Assembly: GCF_002091635.1 (NCBI RefSeq)
Contig: NZ_BDAC01000007.1
Span: 124,001 to 188,000 of the forward strand
Source: Pseudomonas indica NBRC 103045
GTDB lineage: Bacteria > Pseudomonadota > Gammaproteobacteria > Pseudomonadales > Pseudomonadaceae
Direction of reading: 5' to 3'
Length of the DNA stretch: 64,000 bases
Shown piece by piece: positions 47,127 to 56,758 of the stretch. Under the pieces are notes generated by a model. That model saw nothing but the letters and a program-made list of their open reading frames with translations. It did not search any database and was not told where the DNA came from. Numbering within the stretch: position 1 is the first letter of the stretch; each line of letters opens with the position of its first letter. A program made the position numbers and the translations under genes.

Positions 47127-47843
47127 ATGTCTGACGAACGCGCCTATCGACAGCACCTGTTCATTCTGCTCGGCCTCTTCGCCGTGCTCTGGCTGATCCT
47201 GGCTATCGACCCGCACAACCGACGCGATTGGGCCATGGAAAACATCCTGGTCCTGGTGGTCGGTGCCGGCATGGTGATGAGTCATCGCTGGTTCCGCTTT
47301 TCGCGGGTATCCATCACGCTGATCTTCCTGTTTGTCTGTCTGCACGAACTCGGCGCTCACTACAGCTATGCGAAGGTGCCCTACGACGACTGGCTGCGCG
47401 CGCTGTTCGGCCAGGGGCTGGACGAAACCCTGGGCTGGGAGCGCAACCAGTTCGATCGCCTCGTGCACTTCTGCTATGGGATGCTGATTGCCTATCCGGC
47501 GCGCGAGGGCCTGCTGCGTGGCACCGGGGCGCGAGGGTGGTGGAGTTACTTCATCGCCGTGGATTTCATCCTTTCCACCTCGGCAATGTACGAGCTGATC
47601 GAGTGGATCGGCGGCGACTATTTCGGCGGCGAAGAGGCCGAGGCCTATATCGCCGCCCAGGGCGACAAGTGGGATTCGCAGAAGGACATGGCCTTGGCGG
47701 GGATCGGCGCGCTGCTCGCTCTCGGCATCTGTGCCGCCGTCAACCTCCGGCAGGGCCGCGATCTGGCTTTGAACTGGGTTAGAGCCCAGTCCGGAGCGGA
47801 CGGGCGAGACCGTTCGGACGGCTCACGCTTGCTCGCCCGCTGA
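47127..47843 (+). CDS. YjdF/DUF2238-family inner-membrane protein
   Basis: 238 residues from MSDERAYRQHLFILLGLFAVLWLILAIDP, with GAGGA ahead. About six membrane segments. Conserved-looking polar residues inside membrane segments: LHELGAHYSYAKVPYDDW, ERNQFDRLVHFCYGMLIAYP, SAMYELIEWIGGDYFGG, the pattern of DUF2238. Function unknown. The longer upstream frame is only a shadow of sbcC. Confidence 0.85.
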   Translation: MSDERAYRQHLFILLGLFAVLWLILAIDPHNRRDWAMENILVLVVGAGMVMSHRWFRFSRVSITLIFLFVCLHELGAHYSYAKVPYDDWLRALFGQGLDETLGWERNQFDRLVHFCYGMLIAYPAREGLLRGTGARGWWSYFIAVDFILSTSAMYELIEWIGGDYFGGEEAEAYIAAQGDKWDSQKDMALAGIGALLALGICAAVNLRQGRDLALNWVRAQSGADGRDRSDGSRLLAR

Positions 47844-47854
47844 GCCGGCCAGGC

Positions 47855-48388
47855 TCAAGTCTCGAAGCGATTCGGGTAAGTCGAATGTATCCACAACGTG
47901 TCGCTGCCCAGCTTCATGACCTCAACCACCACTGAGCGGATACGTTTCTTCACCGTACTGCCCGTGGGGTAGCCGTAAGAGCAGATCCGGAGGGGCGCGA
48001 CGATCTTGCGATTGACCCCCATACCATGCTCGTCGCCACTGGGATTGGCATTATCGAGGTCTCCCAGCTTCTGTTGTCCGGTGTGCGAGTTCAGCGCATC
48101 ACAGGTACAGCGAAGCATCTCCTGTTCGTTCTCATAAGTGCTCTTGCCTGCCGTGGCGGTCTCCTGAACATGCCGGAACGCGTGGCCAACATCGCTGCCC
48201 CGGCCTTGCCAGGCCATGGGATCGATGGGGTTGTTCGACGCGTCGCGGGGAACCCTGACTCTCAACTGGCCGAAATCTTCGTTCGAAACATCGCTGCGAA
48301 CGCGCAGGAAGGTTCGGTAGTAATGGTTGTTGGCCATATCGATGGCGGATTTCACGTCCGCCAGCCCGTAGAGCTTCTTCACACCCAT
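47855..48388 (-). CDS. Unknown protein, 177 residues
   Basis: Starts MGVKKLYGLADVKSAIDMANN. Soluble, no signal, with a Cys pair (RCTCDALNSHTG) and a C-terminal beta-like end (RSVVVEVMKLGSDTLWIHSTYP). I do not recognise the family. Composition is less GC-biased than its neighbours, and the gene is isolated between converging units, so it may be a later arrival. Confidence 0.65.
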   Translation of the reverse strand: MGVKKLYGLADVKSAIDMANNHYYRTFLRVRSDVSNEDFGQLRVRVPRDASNNPIDPMAWQGRGSDVGHAFRHVQETATAGKSTYENEQEMLRCTCDALNSHTGQQKLGDLDNANPSGDEHGMGVNRKIVAPLRICSYGYPTGSTVKKRIRSVVVEVMKLGSDTLWIHSTYPNRFET

Positions 48389-48484
48389 GACTATCTCCTT
48401 TAGTCGGTAGGAAGATTGTCGAGCCTAGCAATCGGAGTCCGATTGTTCCTGACCTCTCGTCGCTTGAGCGGGTGACGTTCGTGA

Positions 48485-49489
48485 CTAATGCTCGTAGCCC
48501 CAGTGGGCCCGATTCTTCCGGTCCATAAATGTCCAGGCCACGAAGCGGCTCTGCTTCTGCCCCTGGGCCATATCGATGATGCGTACCTCCTGCGCTTCGA
48601 CTCTCGCCAATGCCGTTTGGATCGCAGGCAGGTTGCCAGCCTTGGAGACCAGGGTGCTGAACCAGAGCACTTGGCCGGCAACGTCCCGGCTTTCTTCCAC
48701 CATTCGCCGCACGAAGGCCGCTTCGCCGCCCTCGCAGTACAGCTCCGCACCCTGGCCGCCGAAGTTGAGCACCGGCAGCTTGCGTTTCGGGTCGAGTTTG
48801 CCGAGGTTGCGCCATTTGCGCTGGCTGCCGCGGGTGGCTTCTTCGAGGGAGGCATGGAAGGGCGGGTTGCAGAGGGTCAGGTCGAAGCGCTCGTCGGGCT
48901 GTAGCAGGCCACGGAAGATCCGCTTGGGGTCGCCCTGGCGACGCAGCTGGATGGCGCTGTCCAAGCGATTGGCGCGGATGATGGTTTCCGCCGAGGCCAG
49001 GGCCACGGGGTCGATGTCGGCGCCGAGGAAGCGCCAGCCGTATTCGCGGTAGCCGATGAGCGGGTAGATGCAGTTGGCACCGACGCCGATGTCCAGTGCT
49101 CGTACCTGTCCACCTCGTGGGATTTCGCCGCCGTTGTCTTCCGCCAGCAAGTCGGCGAGTCCGTGCAGGTAGTCGGCGCGGCCGGGAATCGGCGGGCAGA
49201 GGTAGGCGGGGGGGATGTCCCAGTGCTCGATACCGTAGTGATCCTTGAGCAGGGCGCGGTTGAGCGCTTTCACCGCCTGCGGGTTGGCGAAATCGATGCT
49301 CTGCTTGCCATAGGGATTGAGGATGACGAATTCGGCCAATGACGGATGACGTTTGATCAGTGCGGGGAAGTCGTACCGGCCCTGGTGGCGGTTGCGCGGG
49401 TGGAACAGCGCTTTGTCAGCCGGCGCCGGACCCTTGGCGGGCTTGTGTGTCTTGGGCAGGCGGCCCGGAGGGGAGGGGATGCGGGGCAT
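48485..49489 (-). CDS. rlmF: 23S rRNA m6A1618 methyltransferase
   Basis: 334 residues from [13 protein letters not shown] (the longer frame to 49753 is antisense sequence of nhaD). The SAM-binding motif reads [17 protein letters not shown] and the catalytic NPPF appears as [15 protein letters not shown]. An N-terminal basic stretch and [21 protein letters not shown] are typical of RlmF (YbiN). Modifies adenine 1618 of 23S rRNA. Confidence 0.93.
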   Translation of the reverse strand: MPRIPSPPGRLPKTHKPAKGPAPADKALFHPRNRHQGRYDFPALIKRHPSLAEFVILNPYGKQSIDFANPQAVKALNRALLKDHYGIEHWDIPPAYLCPPIPGRADYLHGLADLLAEDNGGEIPRGGQVRALDIGVGANCIYPLIGYREYGWRFLGADIDPVALASAETIIRANRLDSAIQLRRQGDPKRIFRGLLQPDERFDLTLCNPPFHASLEEATRGSQRKWRNLGKLDPKRKLPVLNFGGQGAELYCEGGEAAFVRRMVEESRDVAGQVLWFSTLVSKAGNLPAIQTALARVEAQEVRIIDMAQGQKQSRFVAWTFMDRKNRAHWGYEH

Positions 49490-49543
49490 GGAGCGCTCTC
49501 GGGAAAACGGCAGGCACGCATTTTCCCACAGCCTCCCCGAAAG

Positions 49544-49569
49544 GACGAACCCGGGGTGCCGGGTTCGTC
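49544..49569 (-). terminator. Hairpin terminator of nhaD
   Basis: 11-bp stem (49544-49554 / 49559-49569, core GACGAACCC / GGGTTCGTC), 4-base loop, 9 bases past the nhaD stop. U-tract weak (CTTTC). Confidence 0.7.
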
Positions 49570-49578
49570 CGGGCACCC

Positions 49579-50955
49579 TCAGGTGGCTGTGGCGAACAGC
49601 GCTATATAGGTCGCAGCACCGGAGATATAGCCGATGAAGGCCAGACCACTGATCCGCTTCAGGTACCAGATGAAGTTGATCTTCTCCATGCCCATGGCCG
49701 CGACGCCTGCCGCCGAGCCGATGATCAGGCAGCTGCCGCCGGTGCCGGCGCAATAGGCGAGCATTTCCCAGAAGTTGCCGTTGATCACGAAGTTGCCCAG
49801 CCAGCCCGCTTCATTGCCGGCGGCGGCAACGTCCGCGTGGCTGACCAGCGGGTACATCTTCATCGCACCGGCCACCAGCGGAACGTTGTCCACCACGGCG
49901 GAGAGCAGGCCGATGGCAATGTTGATGGCGTAGACGTTGCTCAGGCCATCCTTGAGCGCGATGGCGGCCTGGGTCAGGTGGCCGGCGGTGGCCAGGCTGG
50001 ACACGGCGAGCAGGATGCCGAGGAAGAACAGCACGCTGGTGGTGTCGATCCGGCGCAAGACGCCGACTACCGACAGCGGGTGCTTGTCTTCGTCGTTCTT
50101 GCCGCGGTGGATCACTTCGGTGACCACCCAGAGCACGCCGAGGCCGAACAGGATGCCCATGTACGGCGGCAGGTGGGTGAGGGTCTTGAACAGCGGCACG
50201 AAGACCAGGGCGGCGATACCGAGGAAGAACACCAGGTTGCGCTCGAAGGGCGTGGTCGGGTCGCGGCGGTTTTCTTCCGGTTCCACCACCAGCGGCGGTT
50301 CGGTGTTCCCGCGCAGGCGGAAGCTGAGCAGGATCAGCGGTACCAGCAGGCAGACCAGGCTCGGCAGCAGCAGCTTGACCACGATGCCGCTGGCAGTGAT
50401 CTGGTTGCCGATCCAGAGCATGGTGGTGGTGACGTCGCCGATCGGCGACCAGGCGCCACCGGCGTTCGCCGCGATCACCACGATGCCGGCGTAGAACCAG
50501 CGCTCCTGCTGGTCGCTGACCAGTTTGCGCAGCAGCGAGACCATGACGATGGTGGTGGCCAGGTTATCCAGGGCGGCCGAAAGGAAGAACGTGATCAGGC
50601 CGACCAGCCAGAGCAGATGCACGCGCTTGGTGGTGTGGATGCGGTCGGTGATCGCCTTGAAACCATCATGGGCGTCGATCAGTTCGACGATGGTCATGGC
50701 ACCCATGAGGAAGAAGAGGATTTCGGAAATCTCGCCGAGGTGGTGGCGGAGCGATTCGACGACATGGTGGGTGTTGCTATTGCCATTCGCAGCGCTTTCC
50801 AGCGCGGGGAAAATGCTGTCGGCCCCTATCACCAGCAAGGTCCAGGCGAACACGGCAGTGAGAATTGCCGAAGCCGCCTTGTCGATCCTCAACGGGTGCT
50901 CGAACGCGATGCAGAGGTATCCGAGTACGAAAACCAGCGCCATCAATGCATACAT
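49579..50955 (-). CDS. nhaD: Sodium/proton antiporter NhaD
   Basis: 458 residues, 11-13 hydrophobic segments. Typical NhaD motifs: [86 protein letters not shown]. Exports Na+ (and Li+) in exchange for protons at the inner membrane. Single-gene unit. Another antiporter, nhaC, lies 6 kb away. Confidence 0.93.
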   Translation of the reverse strand: MYALMALVFVLGYLCIAFEHPLRIDKAASAILTAVFAWTLLVIGADSIFPALESAANGNSNTHHVVESLRHHLGEISEILFFLMGAMTIVELIDAHDGFKAITDRIHTTKRVHLLWLVGLITFFLSAALDNLATTIVMVSLLRKLVSDQQERWFYAGIVVIAANAGGAWSPIGDVTTTMLWIGNQITASGIVVKLLLPSLVCLLVPLILLSFRLRGNTEPPLVVEPEENRRDPTTPFERNLVFFLGIAALVFVPLFKTLTHLPPYMGILFGLGVLWVVTEVIHRGKNDEDKHPLSVVGVLRRIDTTSVLFFLGILLAVSSLATAGHLTQAAIALKDGLSNVYAINIAIGLLSAVVDNVPLVAGAMKMYPLVSHADVAAAGNEAGWLGNFVINGNFWEMLAYCAGTGGSCLIIGSAAGVAAMGMEKINFIWYLKRISGLAFIGYISGAATYIALFATAT

Positions 50956-51293
50956 TATTGTTCTTCCGTCCAGAAAGGGAGGCTGGATTATGGCCAGATG
51001 AGCCGACGGTAAAAAGGCTGAATGATCAAATCGGGGGGCGGAAATTCGCCCCAGGTGGGCGTAGGTCGCTTGCGGAAAACGGTCTTCGGCGTCGGCAACG
51101 GCTCTGTTCCGCCCGCTGCCGGCCGATGGCGGGGTGGCTTCGCCGGAAAGATGCGGGGAGCGGATTTCGGGCGCATTGCCCTGCGACCGATCGCCGCGAT
51201 GCCTTGGCAGGGGCTCGATCCGTGCCGAAGGCGTGGGCCCATGGTCGCAGGCCGTTGCGGCGAAAGTACCGTCGATGCGGGCGACGGAACCTG
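50956..51293. other. Intergenic gap with no supported gene
   Basis: 338 bases between nhaD and the winged-helix gene. One hairpin, GGGGCG / CGCCCC (51035-51040 / 51047-51052), is visible; the gap must also hold the nhaD promoter. A 93-codon plus-strand frame (51022-51303) has no convincing features. Confidence 0.5.
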
Positions 51294-51590
51294 TCAGGGG
51301 TAGCTCAGGATGGCCTTGAGCTTCGCCAGGTTGGCCTCGACCCAGCGCCGGTCGATGGGCCCCCAGTCACGGATCACGTAACGACCGATGTGGTTGCGCT
51401 CGCCTTCCTGTTGCTCGAAGACGCAGTCGATGTCCAGTTCGCCCAGCGCCGACAGGGTGTCCTGGGCGGTGCGCCGGGGCATGCCGGTGGCCTCCATCAG
51501 TGCCGGTACGCTGGTGGCGGCGCCGCTGTCGATCAGCCAAGCCACGTAGAGACGGCGGTAGAAACTGGTTCGGGTCTTGCTCACGTCCAT
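51294..51590 (-). CDS. Small winged-helix protein
   Basis: 98 residues, MDVSKTRTSFYRRLYVAWLIDSGAATSVPALMEATGMPRRTAQDTLSALGELDIDCVFEQQ. A helix-turn-helix (PALMEATGMPRRTAQDTLSAL) and wing (VFEQQEGERNHIGRYVI) are clear. Probably a transcription regulator, divergent from the large TPR gene with a 162-base shared region, so it may control it. Confidence 0.82.
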   Translation of the reverse strand: MDVSKTRTSFYRRLYVAWLIDSGAATSVPALMEATGMPRRTAQDTLSALGELDIDCVFEQQEGERNHIGRYVIRDWGPIDRRWVEANLAKLKAILSYP

Positions 51591-51752
51591 GGGAAGTCCT
51601 CTTCGGTTCGGCGGTGGATTATCCCGCCGGAGCGAAACCGCCGAAAGCGCATGTTGAGTTGGCTCACAGCTTGCCGTCCCTCGAGTTGAGGTACTGGCGC
51701 ATCGCCGCTAGAGTGCTTGGCGGCAAAATGATCTCACGCAAGGATGCAACGG

Positions 51753-54700
51753 ATGGATATCCACGCTTCGCTCCGCTCCCTGGTCCTGGACATTCCCGAC
51801 AGCACGCTCGATGCCATCGAACGCCTGGTCGACGAGGGCTACCTATTGCAGGCCCACGAGAAGGCCACCGGCCTGGGCGACTATCGCGATTGGCGCGGGC
51901 CACGTGCCATGGCGCTGGCTGCCCGCCTGGCAGGCAACCTGGGTGCGCCGCGCTTGGCCGATGCGCTGATCCGCCTCGGCTACCGCCGCTATCCCCAGGC
52001 TGCCGAGACGCGCCTGCGTTACGCTCGTTTCCTCCTTTCCAATCGCGGCCCTCACCGAGCCTGGGCGTTCTTCCATTCGCTGGATGGCTGGCTGCCCACG
52101 CAGGCGGCGCTTCGAGCCGAATGGCTATCGCTGAAAAGCTATCTCCTGGCGCTGTTGCGCGACTTCGCGGAGGCCGAGGCGCTGCATCGCGAAGCGCTGG
52201 AATGCGGGGTGGATGATCCCTGGCTGTGGGTCGAACGCTCCTACGGGTTGGAGCAGGAGGACCGCTACGACGAAGCGCTGGAGGTCTGCGAACGTGCGCT
52301 CGGCTATCCGCTGCGGCTGCGTTCGGCGCTGCAGCAGGTGACCCAGCTTCAGGTTCAACGGGGCGATGTCGGGACGGCCTTGGAGAGGCTGCGCGACGCC
52401 GCCGGCAACCTGGAAAGCGGTTCCCTTTGCGCTCAACTGGCCGACCTCCTGATCGAGCGTGGCGAACTGGACGAGGCCGAGACCTGGCTGCGCCGGGCTG
52501 AAGGCTGCATGCCATTGTTGCGCAAGGAGCAGGCACACTGGCTGGCGGCGCGGCGCTGCGACATCGCGTGCCTCCGGCAGCACTGGGAAGAGGCCGAGGT
52601 CGAGGCCGAACGGGCCGGCGGGGGCTTCTACCGGGGCGTGCTGGAGAGCCTGCGGCGCGGTGAGCGGGGTATCCGCCGCTTGTTGCCGGTAGGTTTCGTG
52701 CGCCAGCACCACATGACCTGCGTCCCCGCCACCCTGACCGCCCTGGCGGGCTACTGGAGCCGTCCGGTGGAGCACTTGGAGGTGGCCGAGGAGATTTGTT
52801 ACGACGGTACGTCACATTTCGCGGAGCGCGCCTGGGCCGAGCGGCACGGTTGGCTGGCACGCGAGTTCACCGTGGATTGGGATATCGCCCGAGCCTTGAT
52901 CGACCGTGGCGTGCCTTTCACCCTCACCATCCAGTACACCGGGAGCGGTCACCTGCAGGCCGTCGTCGGCTACGACGAGCCGCGTGGCACCTTGCTGATC
53001 CGCGACCCCGGCCTGGCCCAGCATACGGAGTTCCGGGCCGTGGAGCTGTTGCAGGCGCAGCGCTCTTCCGGACCGCGCGGCATGCTGTTGCTGCCGCCGG
53101 AAGAGTCGGAGCGGCTGGAGGGGCTCGTCCTGCCCGAGGCTGACTACTGGGATGGTTACTACCGACTGATGGCGGCCCTGGAGGCACACGAGCGGGACTC
53201 TGCGCTGGCAGGGCTGGCCTCGTTGCAGGCGCAGGCGCCTGACCACTTGCTGACGCTGCAGGCCATGCGCGCGGTGGCTGCCTACGATGGCGACCAAGTT
53301 CGTCTGTTGCAGGCGACCGAAGCCCTGTTGGAGCAATTCCCCCGGGATGCCAACCTGGTGTTGTCCAAGGCGGCGTCGATGAGCCAGCTTCGCCCCTGGG
53401 CGGAGCAACTGGCCTGGCTGGCGGAGCACGGCGAGCAGCGCGACAGCGATCCGGGCATCGCCGTGCGCTATGCCCAGTCGCTGACCGAGGACGGTCGGGC
53501 CAGCGCCAGAGCAGCGGTGCTGCTGCGGCAGGTGTTGCGTCAGACACCAACGGAGGCGCAGGCCTGGAACGGCCTGGCCGGGTTGCGCTGGGCCGACGGT
53601 GCGCGCGAAGAGGCGACCGAACTGTTCCGCGTCGCTGCGTGCCTGCAATTCATGCGCGAGCCCTACAGCCTTCATTACTTCCGTGCCGAGCGCAGTCTCG
53701 GTCGTACCGAGCGCGGCCTGGCCCTCCTGCAGGACCGCCAGCGGCGGCTCGGCCGGCTCGCAGCAGGCCCCACCTTGACTCTGTGCGAACAATTGGAAGA
53801 GCTGGAGCGCAGCGAAGAGGCCCTCGTATTGCTGGAGCAAGCGCTGGAGGTTCGCCCGCTGGATCCCGACCTGCTGCTGTATGGCGTCGATCTGTTGGGT
53901 CGCCATGGCGAAGTGCAGCGCGCGGATGCTCTGCTGGCGCGGGCCGAACCGGTCAGCCGGCGTAGCGCCTGGTTGCGTGCGCGGGTTCTGCATAGCCAGC
54001 GCAGCGCCGGGGATGCCCGGGAGGCGCTGGGCTGGTGTCGCGAAGCGGCAGAGCTGGACCCCTTCAATCTGAGCCTGCACCGCCTGTGCATCGGCCTGCT
54101 GGTGCAGTGCGAAGGGGGCGATGCGGCACAGGCTTATCTGCAGGCGCTGGCGACCCGTTTCGAACATCACTGCGGCATTGCCGAGCTGTTGGTGGAGCGC
54201 GCTCAGCAGCGTTCCCTGGCCGAAGCTGAGGAGGCCCTGCGCCGTCTCTTGCGGAGCCACCCTCATCATTCTTGGGCGCTGCGCGAACTGTCGATCGTTC
54301 TGAGCCGCCAGGGGCGTGGCGAGGAGGCCATGGAAATGGCCGAAACGGCCTGCCAGATCGATCCGACCAACAGCGCGTCCTGGTCCACGCGAGGTTTCGT
54401 CCTGTCGCAGAGCGGCCGGATCGAAGCTGCACACGAAGCGTTTCGCGACTCGCTGCGGCGTTCCGTGGACAACGACTACGCCGGCAACCAGTTGATCGAC
54501 ACCAGCACCAGCCAGGAAGAGGCGCGGCAGAACCTGGCCTTTCTTCACGCCGAGCTGATTCGCCAGGTGACCTTCGGTGACGGCTGGATGACTTACCAGA
54601 TCCAGGGACAGAACCTGCTGGACGGCGACGTCGTGCTGGAGGCGCTGCGCGAGGCGCTCGCCCGGCGCCCCGATCTCTGGCAGGTCTGGGTTGCTCTTGG

Positions 54701-56723
54701 CTGGCAATTGGTCGCCATGGAGCGTTTGGATGAAGCGGCGGCATTGCTGGACGAGGCCGTCGAACGCTTCCCCCTGTTGCCGCGCATCGCGCTCGAACGC
54801 GCCGAGTTGCACAAGCGGTTGGGGCATCTGGCGGAGTGCCAGGCGGTATTGGAGCGCAGTTTCCGTATCAATCCGCTATGGACCCGGAGCGTCCGCCTGT
54901 ACGTTGAGTGCCTGCTGGAGGATGGGCGCCAGCTGGAGCGTGCCGACCAGTTGCTCGCCAGCGTACTGGCCCGGACACCGGAGAACCATGAGCTGCGTGC
55001 CTTCCGCGCCTATGTGCTGGGCGAGCAGGAGCACTACGAGCAGGCCATGCAGCAAGCCGAGTACGTGCTGCGGCACGAGCCGGGCCATCGTTGGGCGTGG
55101 GACCAGTTCAAGCGATATGCCGGGCTTCTGGAGCAGCCGGACCGGCCCTTGGCGTTGGCCCGCGAGTTGGTTCGGCTGCGGCCGGGGGAAGCCGAAGCCT
55201 GGCTGCTGCTGGCCGGTCAGGAAGCTGACGAGGCTGCGCGCGAAGAGGCGCTGCGGCAGGCATTGCAGCGTGAGCCGCGTCATGAGGCGGGCAATGGGGC
55301 ATTGCTTGACCTGCTGCTCTGTTCGGAGCGGCACGAGGAGTTGCGTGCCTGGCTGCAGGCGTCTCATTGGGGCGACCGCCCACCGGTCGGTTTGGCGCTC
55401 TATGGTCCGCGCTCGCTGCGTGCCCAAGGGCGCGGCGAGGAGGCGATCGCTGAACTGCATGCCCTGCTCGAACGTCTGCCGGATAGTTATCCGACCTGGC
55501 GCGAACTGGCTGATCAATTCGAACTGTCGGAGGACTTTCCCGGTTATGTGAAGGCCGCGCGGCAGATGGTGCGCCTGGACCCGAAATCGGCCATATCCCA
55601 TGGCTACCTGGGGCACGCGCTGATGCTGAACCAGGAGCGGGATGCGGCACGGGAGGCCTTTCTCCAGGCGTTCCGCCTGGACAGCGACTATGTGTTCGCC
55701 GGGGTGAATGCCTACGACCTGCTGCTGGAGCAGGGCGACCGCAGCGCTGCCCGGCCGATCCTCGACCAACTGCTTGCCGGCTCCCGGGCACCCGTGCTCG
55801 CCCTGCGGGCGCTGCGCCTATCGCTGGCGGTGGGTGATGCCGCACTCAAGCGCGAGGCGCTGGAGCGGTTGTGCCGCGACCTGGATGCGGAGGAGCACTG
55901 GGGTGAGGTGCTCACTATCATCACCGAGCCTCACAAAGATGCGGACCTGCGTACCGTGCTGGAACACTCGCTTCGTGACGGCTGTTCGCATGTGGCGGCG
56001 GCTCGCTATTGGCTGCAACTCGAAGATACCCGATGGGCGCCCGGAAGCTTGCCGCGCGCTTTCCGGCGGATGCTGCCGCACGACCGCGACAACCGGCTCG
56101 CGCGGGCCATGTTCGATCTACTGGCCACCCGGGAGAACAGCCGGGGCCTGCTTCAGGAGACGCTCACCCAGTGCAGCGCGGCAATCCGCGAAGACGATCA
56201 GGTATGGGCCATGGCCAGCTACGCGTTGCTCGGGCACGACCTGTTCGACACCCTGTTCCACTGGATGGGCGACTGGCAAACACGTCCGCAGGCACCGTCC
56301 TGGGGGCTGAGCAATCTGGCCACCGGTTGCTACCTGCGTGGCCGGGACAACGAGGGCCACGCAGTGGCCCGGGCCGCTCTGGAGCGCGAACCCCGCGATC
56401 CCATCGCGCGCTGCTGGCTGGCGTTCGATGCGGCGTGGCATGAGCGGCACGACGAGATGCGAGAGCATCTGGCGCTGCTCGAGGACGAACGGCTCGGTGT
56501 ATTCCACCGGTGTACGCTCGGCCTCATCCGTGGGTATGCACAGGCCCTGGAAGCAGGAGACGGGATGGCCGCCCAGTGGCCCTTCCGGGAGACGGCGGCG
56601 CTGGCACGCAATATCAATAATCCCGCCTACCGACGGCTGCGTAACCGGCTCGCTGTCCGTCTGGCCCGTATTGGCGCGGTGCCTGGCTGGCTTTGGCCGT
56701 TACGCTGGCTGCGGCTGCGCTGA
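51753..56723 (+). CDS. Giant TPR protein with inserted C39-type cysteine-peptidase domain
   Basis: 1656-1659 residues; ATG 51753 (MDIHASLRSL) has AAGGA at the right distance, while ATG 51744 is too close. TPR-like helical repeats fill most of the chain. Residues about 310-460 form a C39_2-like papain fold: QHHMTCVPATLTALAGYW (Cys 323), GSGHLQAVVGYDEPRG (His 400), LLIRDPG (Asp 418). So the triad seems intact. No signal peptide or membrane segment. It may process or scaffold peptides, perhaps bacteriocin-like leaders, but no exporter or precursor gene is adjacent. The C-terminal half has dozens of EAxxLL-type repeats. Confidence 0.85.
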   Translation: MDIHASLRSLVLDIPDSTLDAIERLVDEGYLLQAHEKATGLGDYRDWRGPRAMALAARLAGNLGAPRLADALIRLGYRRYPQAAETRLRYARFLLSNRGPHRAWAFFHSLDGWLPTQAALRAEWLSLKSYLLALLRDFAEAEALHREALECGVDDPWLWVERSYGLEQEDRYDEALEVCERALGYPLRLRSALQQVTQLQVQRGDVGTALERLRDAAGNLESGSLCAQLADLLIERGELDEAETWLRRAEGCMPLLRKEQAHWLAARRCDIACLRQHWEEAEVEAERAGGGFYRGVLESLRRGERGIRRLLPVGFVRQHHMTCVPATLTALAGYWSRPVEHLEVAEEICYDGTSHFAERAWAERHGWLAREFTVDWDIARALIDRGVPFTLTIQYTGSGHLQAVVGYDEPRGTLLIRDPGLAQHTEFRAVELLQAQRSSGPRGMLLLPPEESERLEGLVLPEADYWDGYYRLMAALEAHERDSALAGLASLQAQAPDHLLTLQAMRAVAAYDGDQVRLLQATEALLEQFPRDANLVLSKAASMSQLRPWAEQLAWLAEHGEQRDSDPGIAVRYAQSLTEDGRASARAAVLLRQVLRQTPTEAQAWNGLAGLRWADGAREEATELFRVAACLQFMREPYSLHYFRAERSLGRTERGLALLQDRQRRLGRLAAGPTLTLCEQLEELERSEEALVLLEQALEVRPLDPDLLLYGVDLLGRHGEVQRADALLARAEPVSRRSAWLRARVLHSQRSAGDAREALGWCREAAELDPFNLSLHRLCIGLLVQCEGGDAAQAYLQALATRFEHHCGIAELLVERAQQRSLAEAEEALRRLLRSHPHHSWALRELSIVLSRQGRGEEAMEMAETACQIDPTNSASWSTRGFVLSQSGRIEAAHEAFRDSLRRSVDNDYAGNQLIDTSTSQEEARQNLAFLHAELIRQVTFGDGWMTYQIQGQNLLDGDVVLEALREALARRPDLWQVWVALGWQLVAMERLDEAAALLDEAVERFPLLPRIALERAELHKRLGHLAECQAVLERSFRINPLWTRSVRLYVECLLEDGRQLERADQLLASVLARTPENHELRAFRAYVLGEQEHYEQAMQQAEYVLRHEPGHRWAWDQFKRYAGLLEQPDRPLALARELVRLRPGEAEAWLLLAGQEADEAAREEALRQALQREPRHEAGNGALLDLLLCSERHEELRAWLQASHWGDRPPVGLALYGPRSLRAQGRGEEAIAELHALLERLPDSYPTWRELADQFELSEDFPGYVKAARQMVRLDPKSAISHGYLGHALMLNQERDAAREAFLQAFRLDSDYVFAGVNAYDLLLEQGDRSAARPILDQLLAGSRAPVLALRALRLSLAVGDAALKREALERLCRDLDAEEHWGEVLTIITEPHKDADLRTVLEHSLRDGCSHVAAARYWLQLEDTRWAPGSLPRAFRRMLPHDRDNRLARAMFDLLATRENSRGLLQETLTQCSAAIREDDQVWAMASYALLGHDLFDTLFHWMGDWQTRPQAPSWGLSNLATGCYLRGRDNEGHAVARAALEREPRDPIARCWLAFDAAWHERHDEMREHLALLEDERLGVFHRCTLGLIRGYAQALEAGDGMAAQWPFRETAALARNINNPAYRRLRNRLAVRLARIGAVPGWLWPLRWLRLR

Positions 56724-56728
56724 AGACA

Positions 56729-56748
56729 CCGCCCGCGCGAGCGGGCGG
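56729..56748. terminator. Hairpin between the TPR gene and nhaC
   Basis: CCGCCCGC (56729-56736) / GCGGGCGG (56741-56748), GCGA tetraloop, between converging stops. No U-run. Confidence 0.65.
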
Positions 56749-56758
56749 CGTGGGGCAA

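Noticed and set aside
51022-51303. 93-codon frame upstream of the winged-helix gene
   Set aside because: Gly/Arg-rich, no ribosome site, overlaps the end of a real gene.
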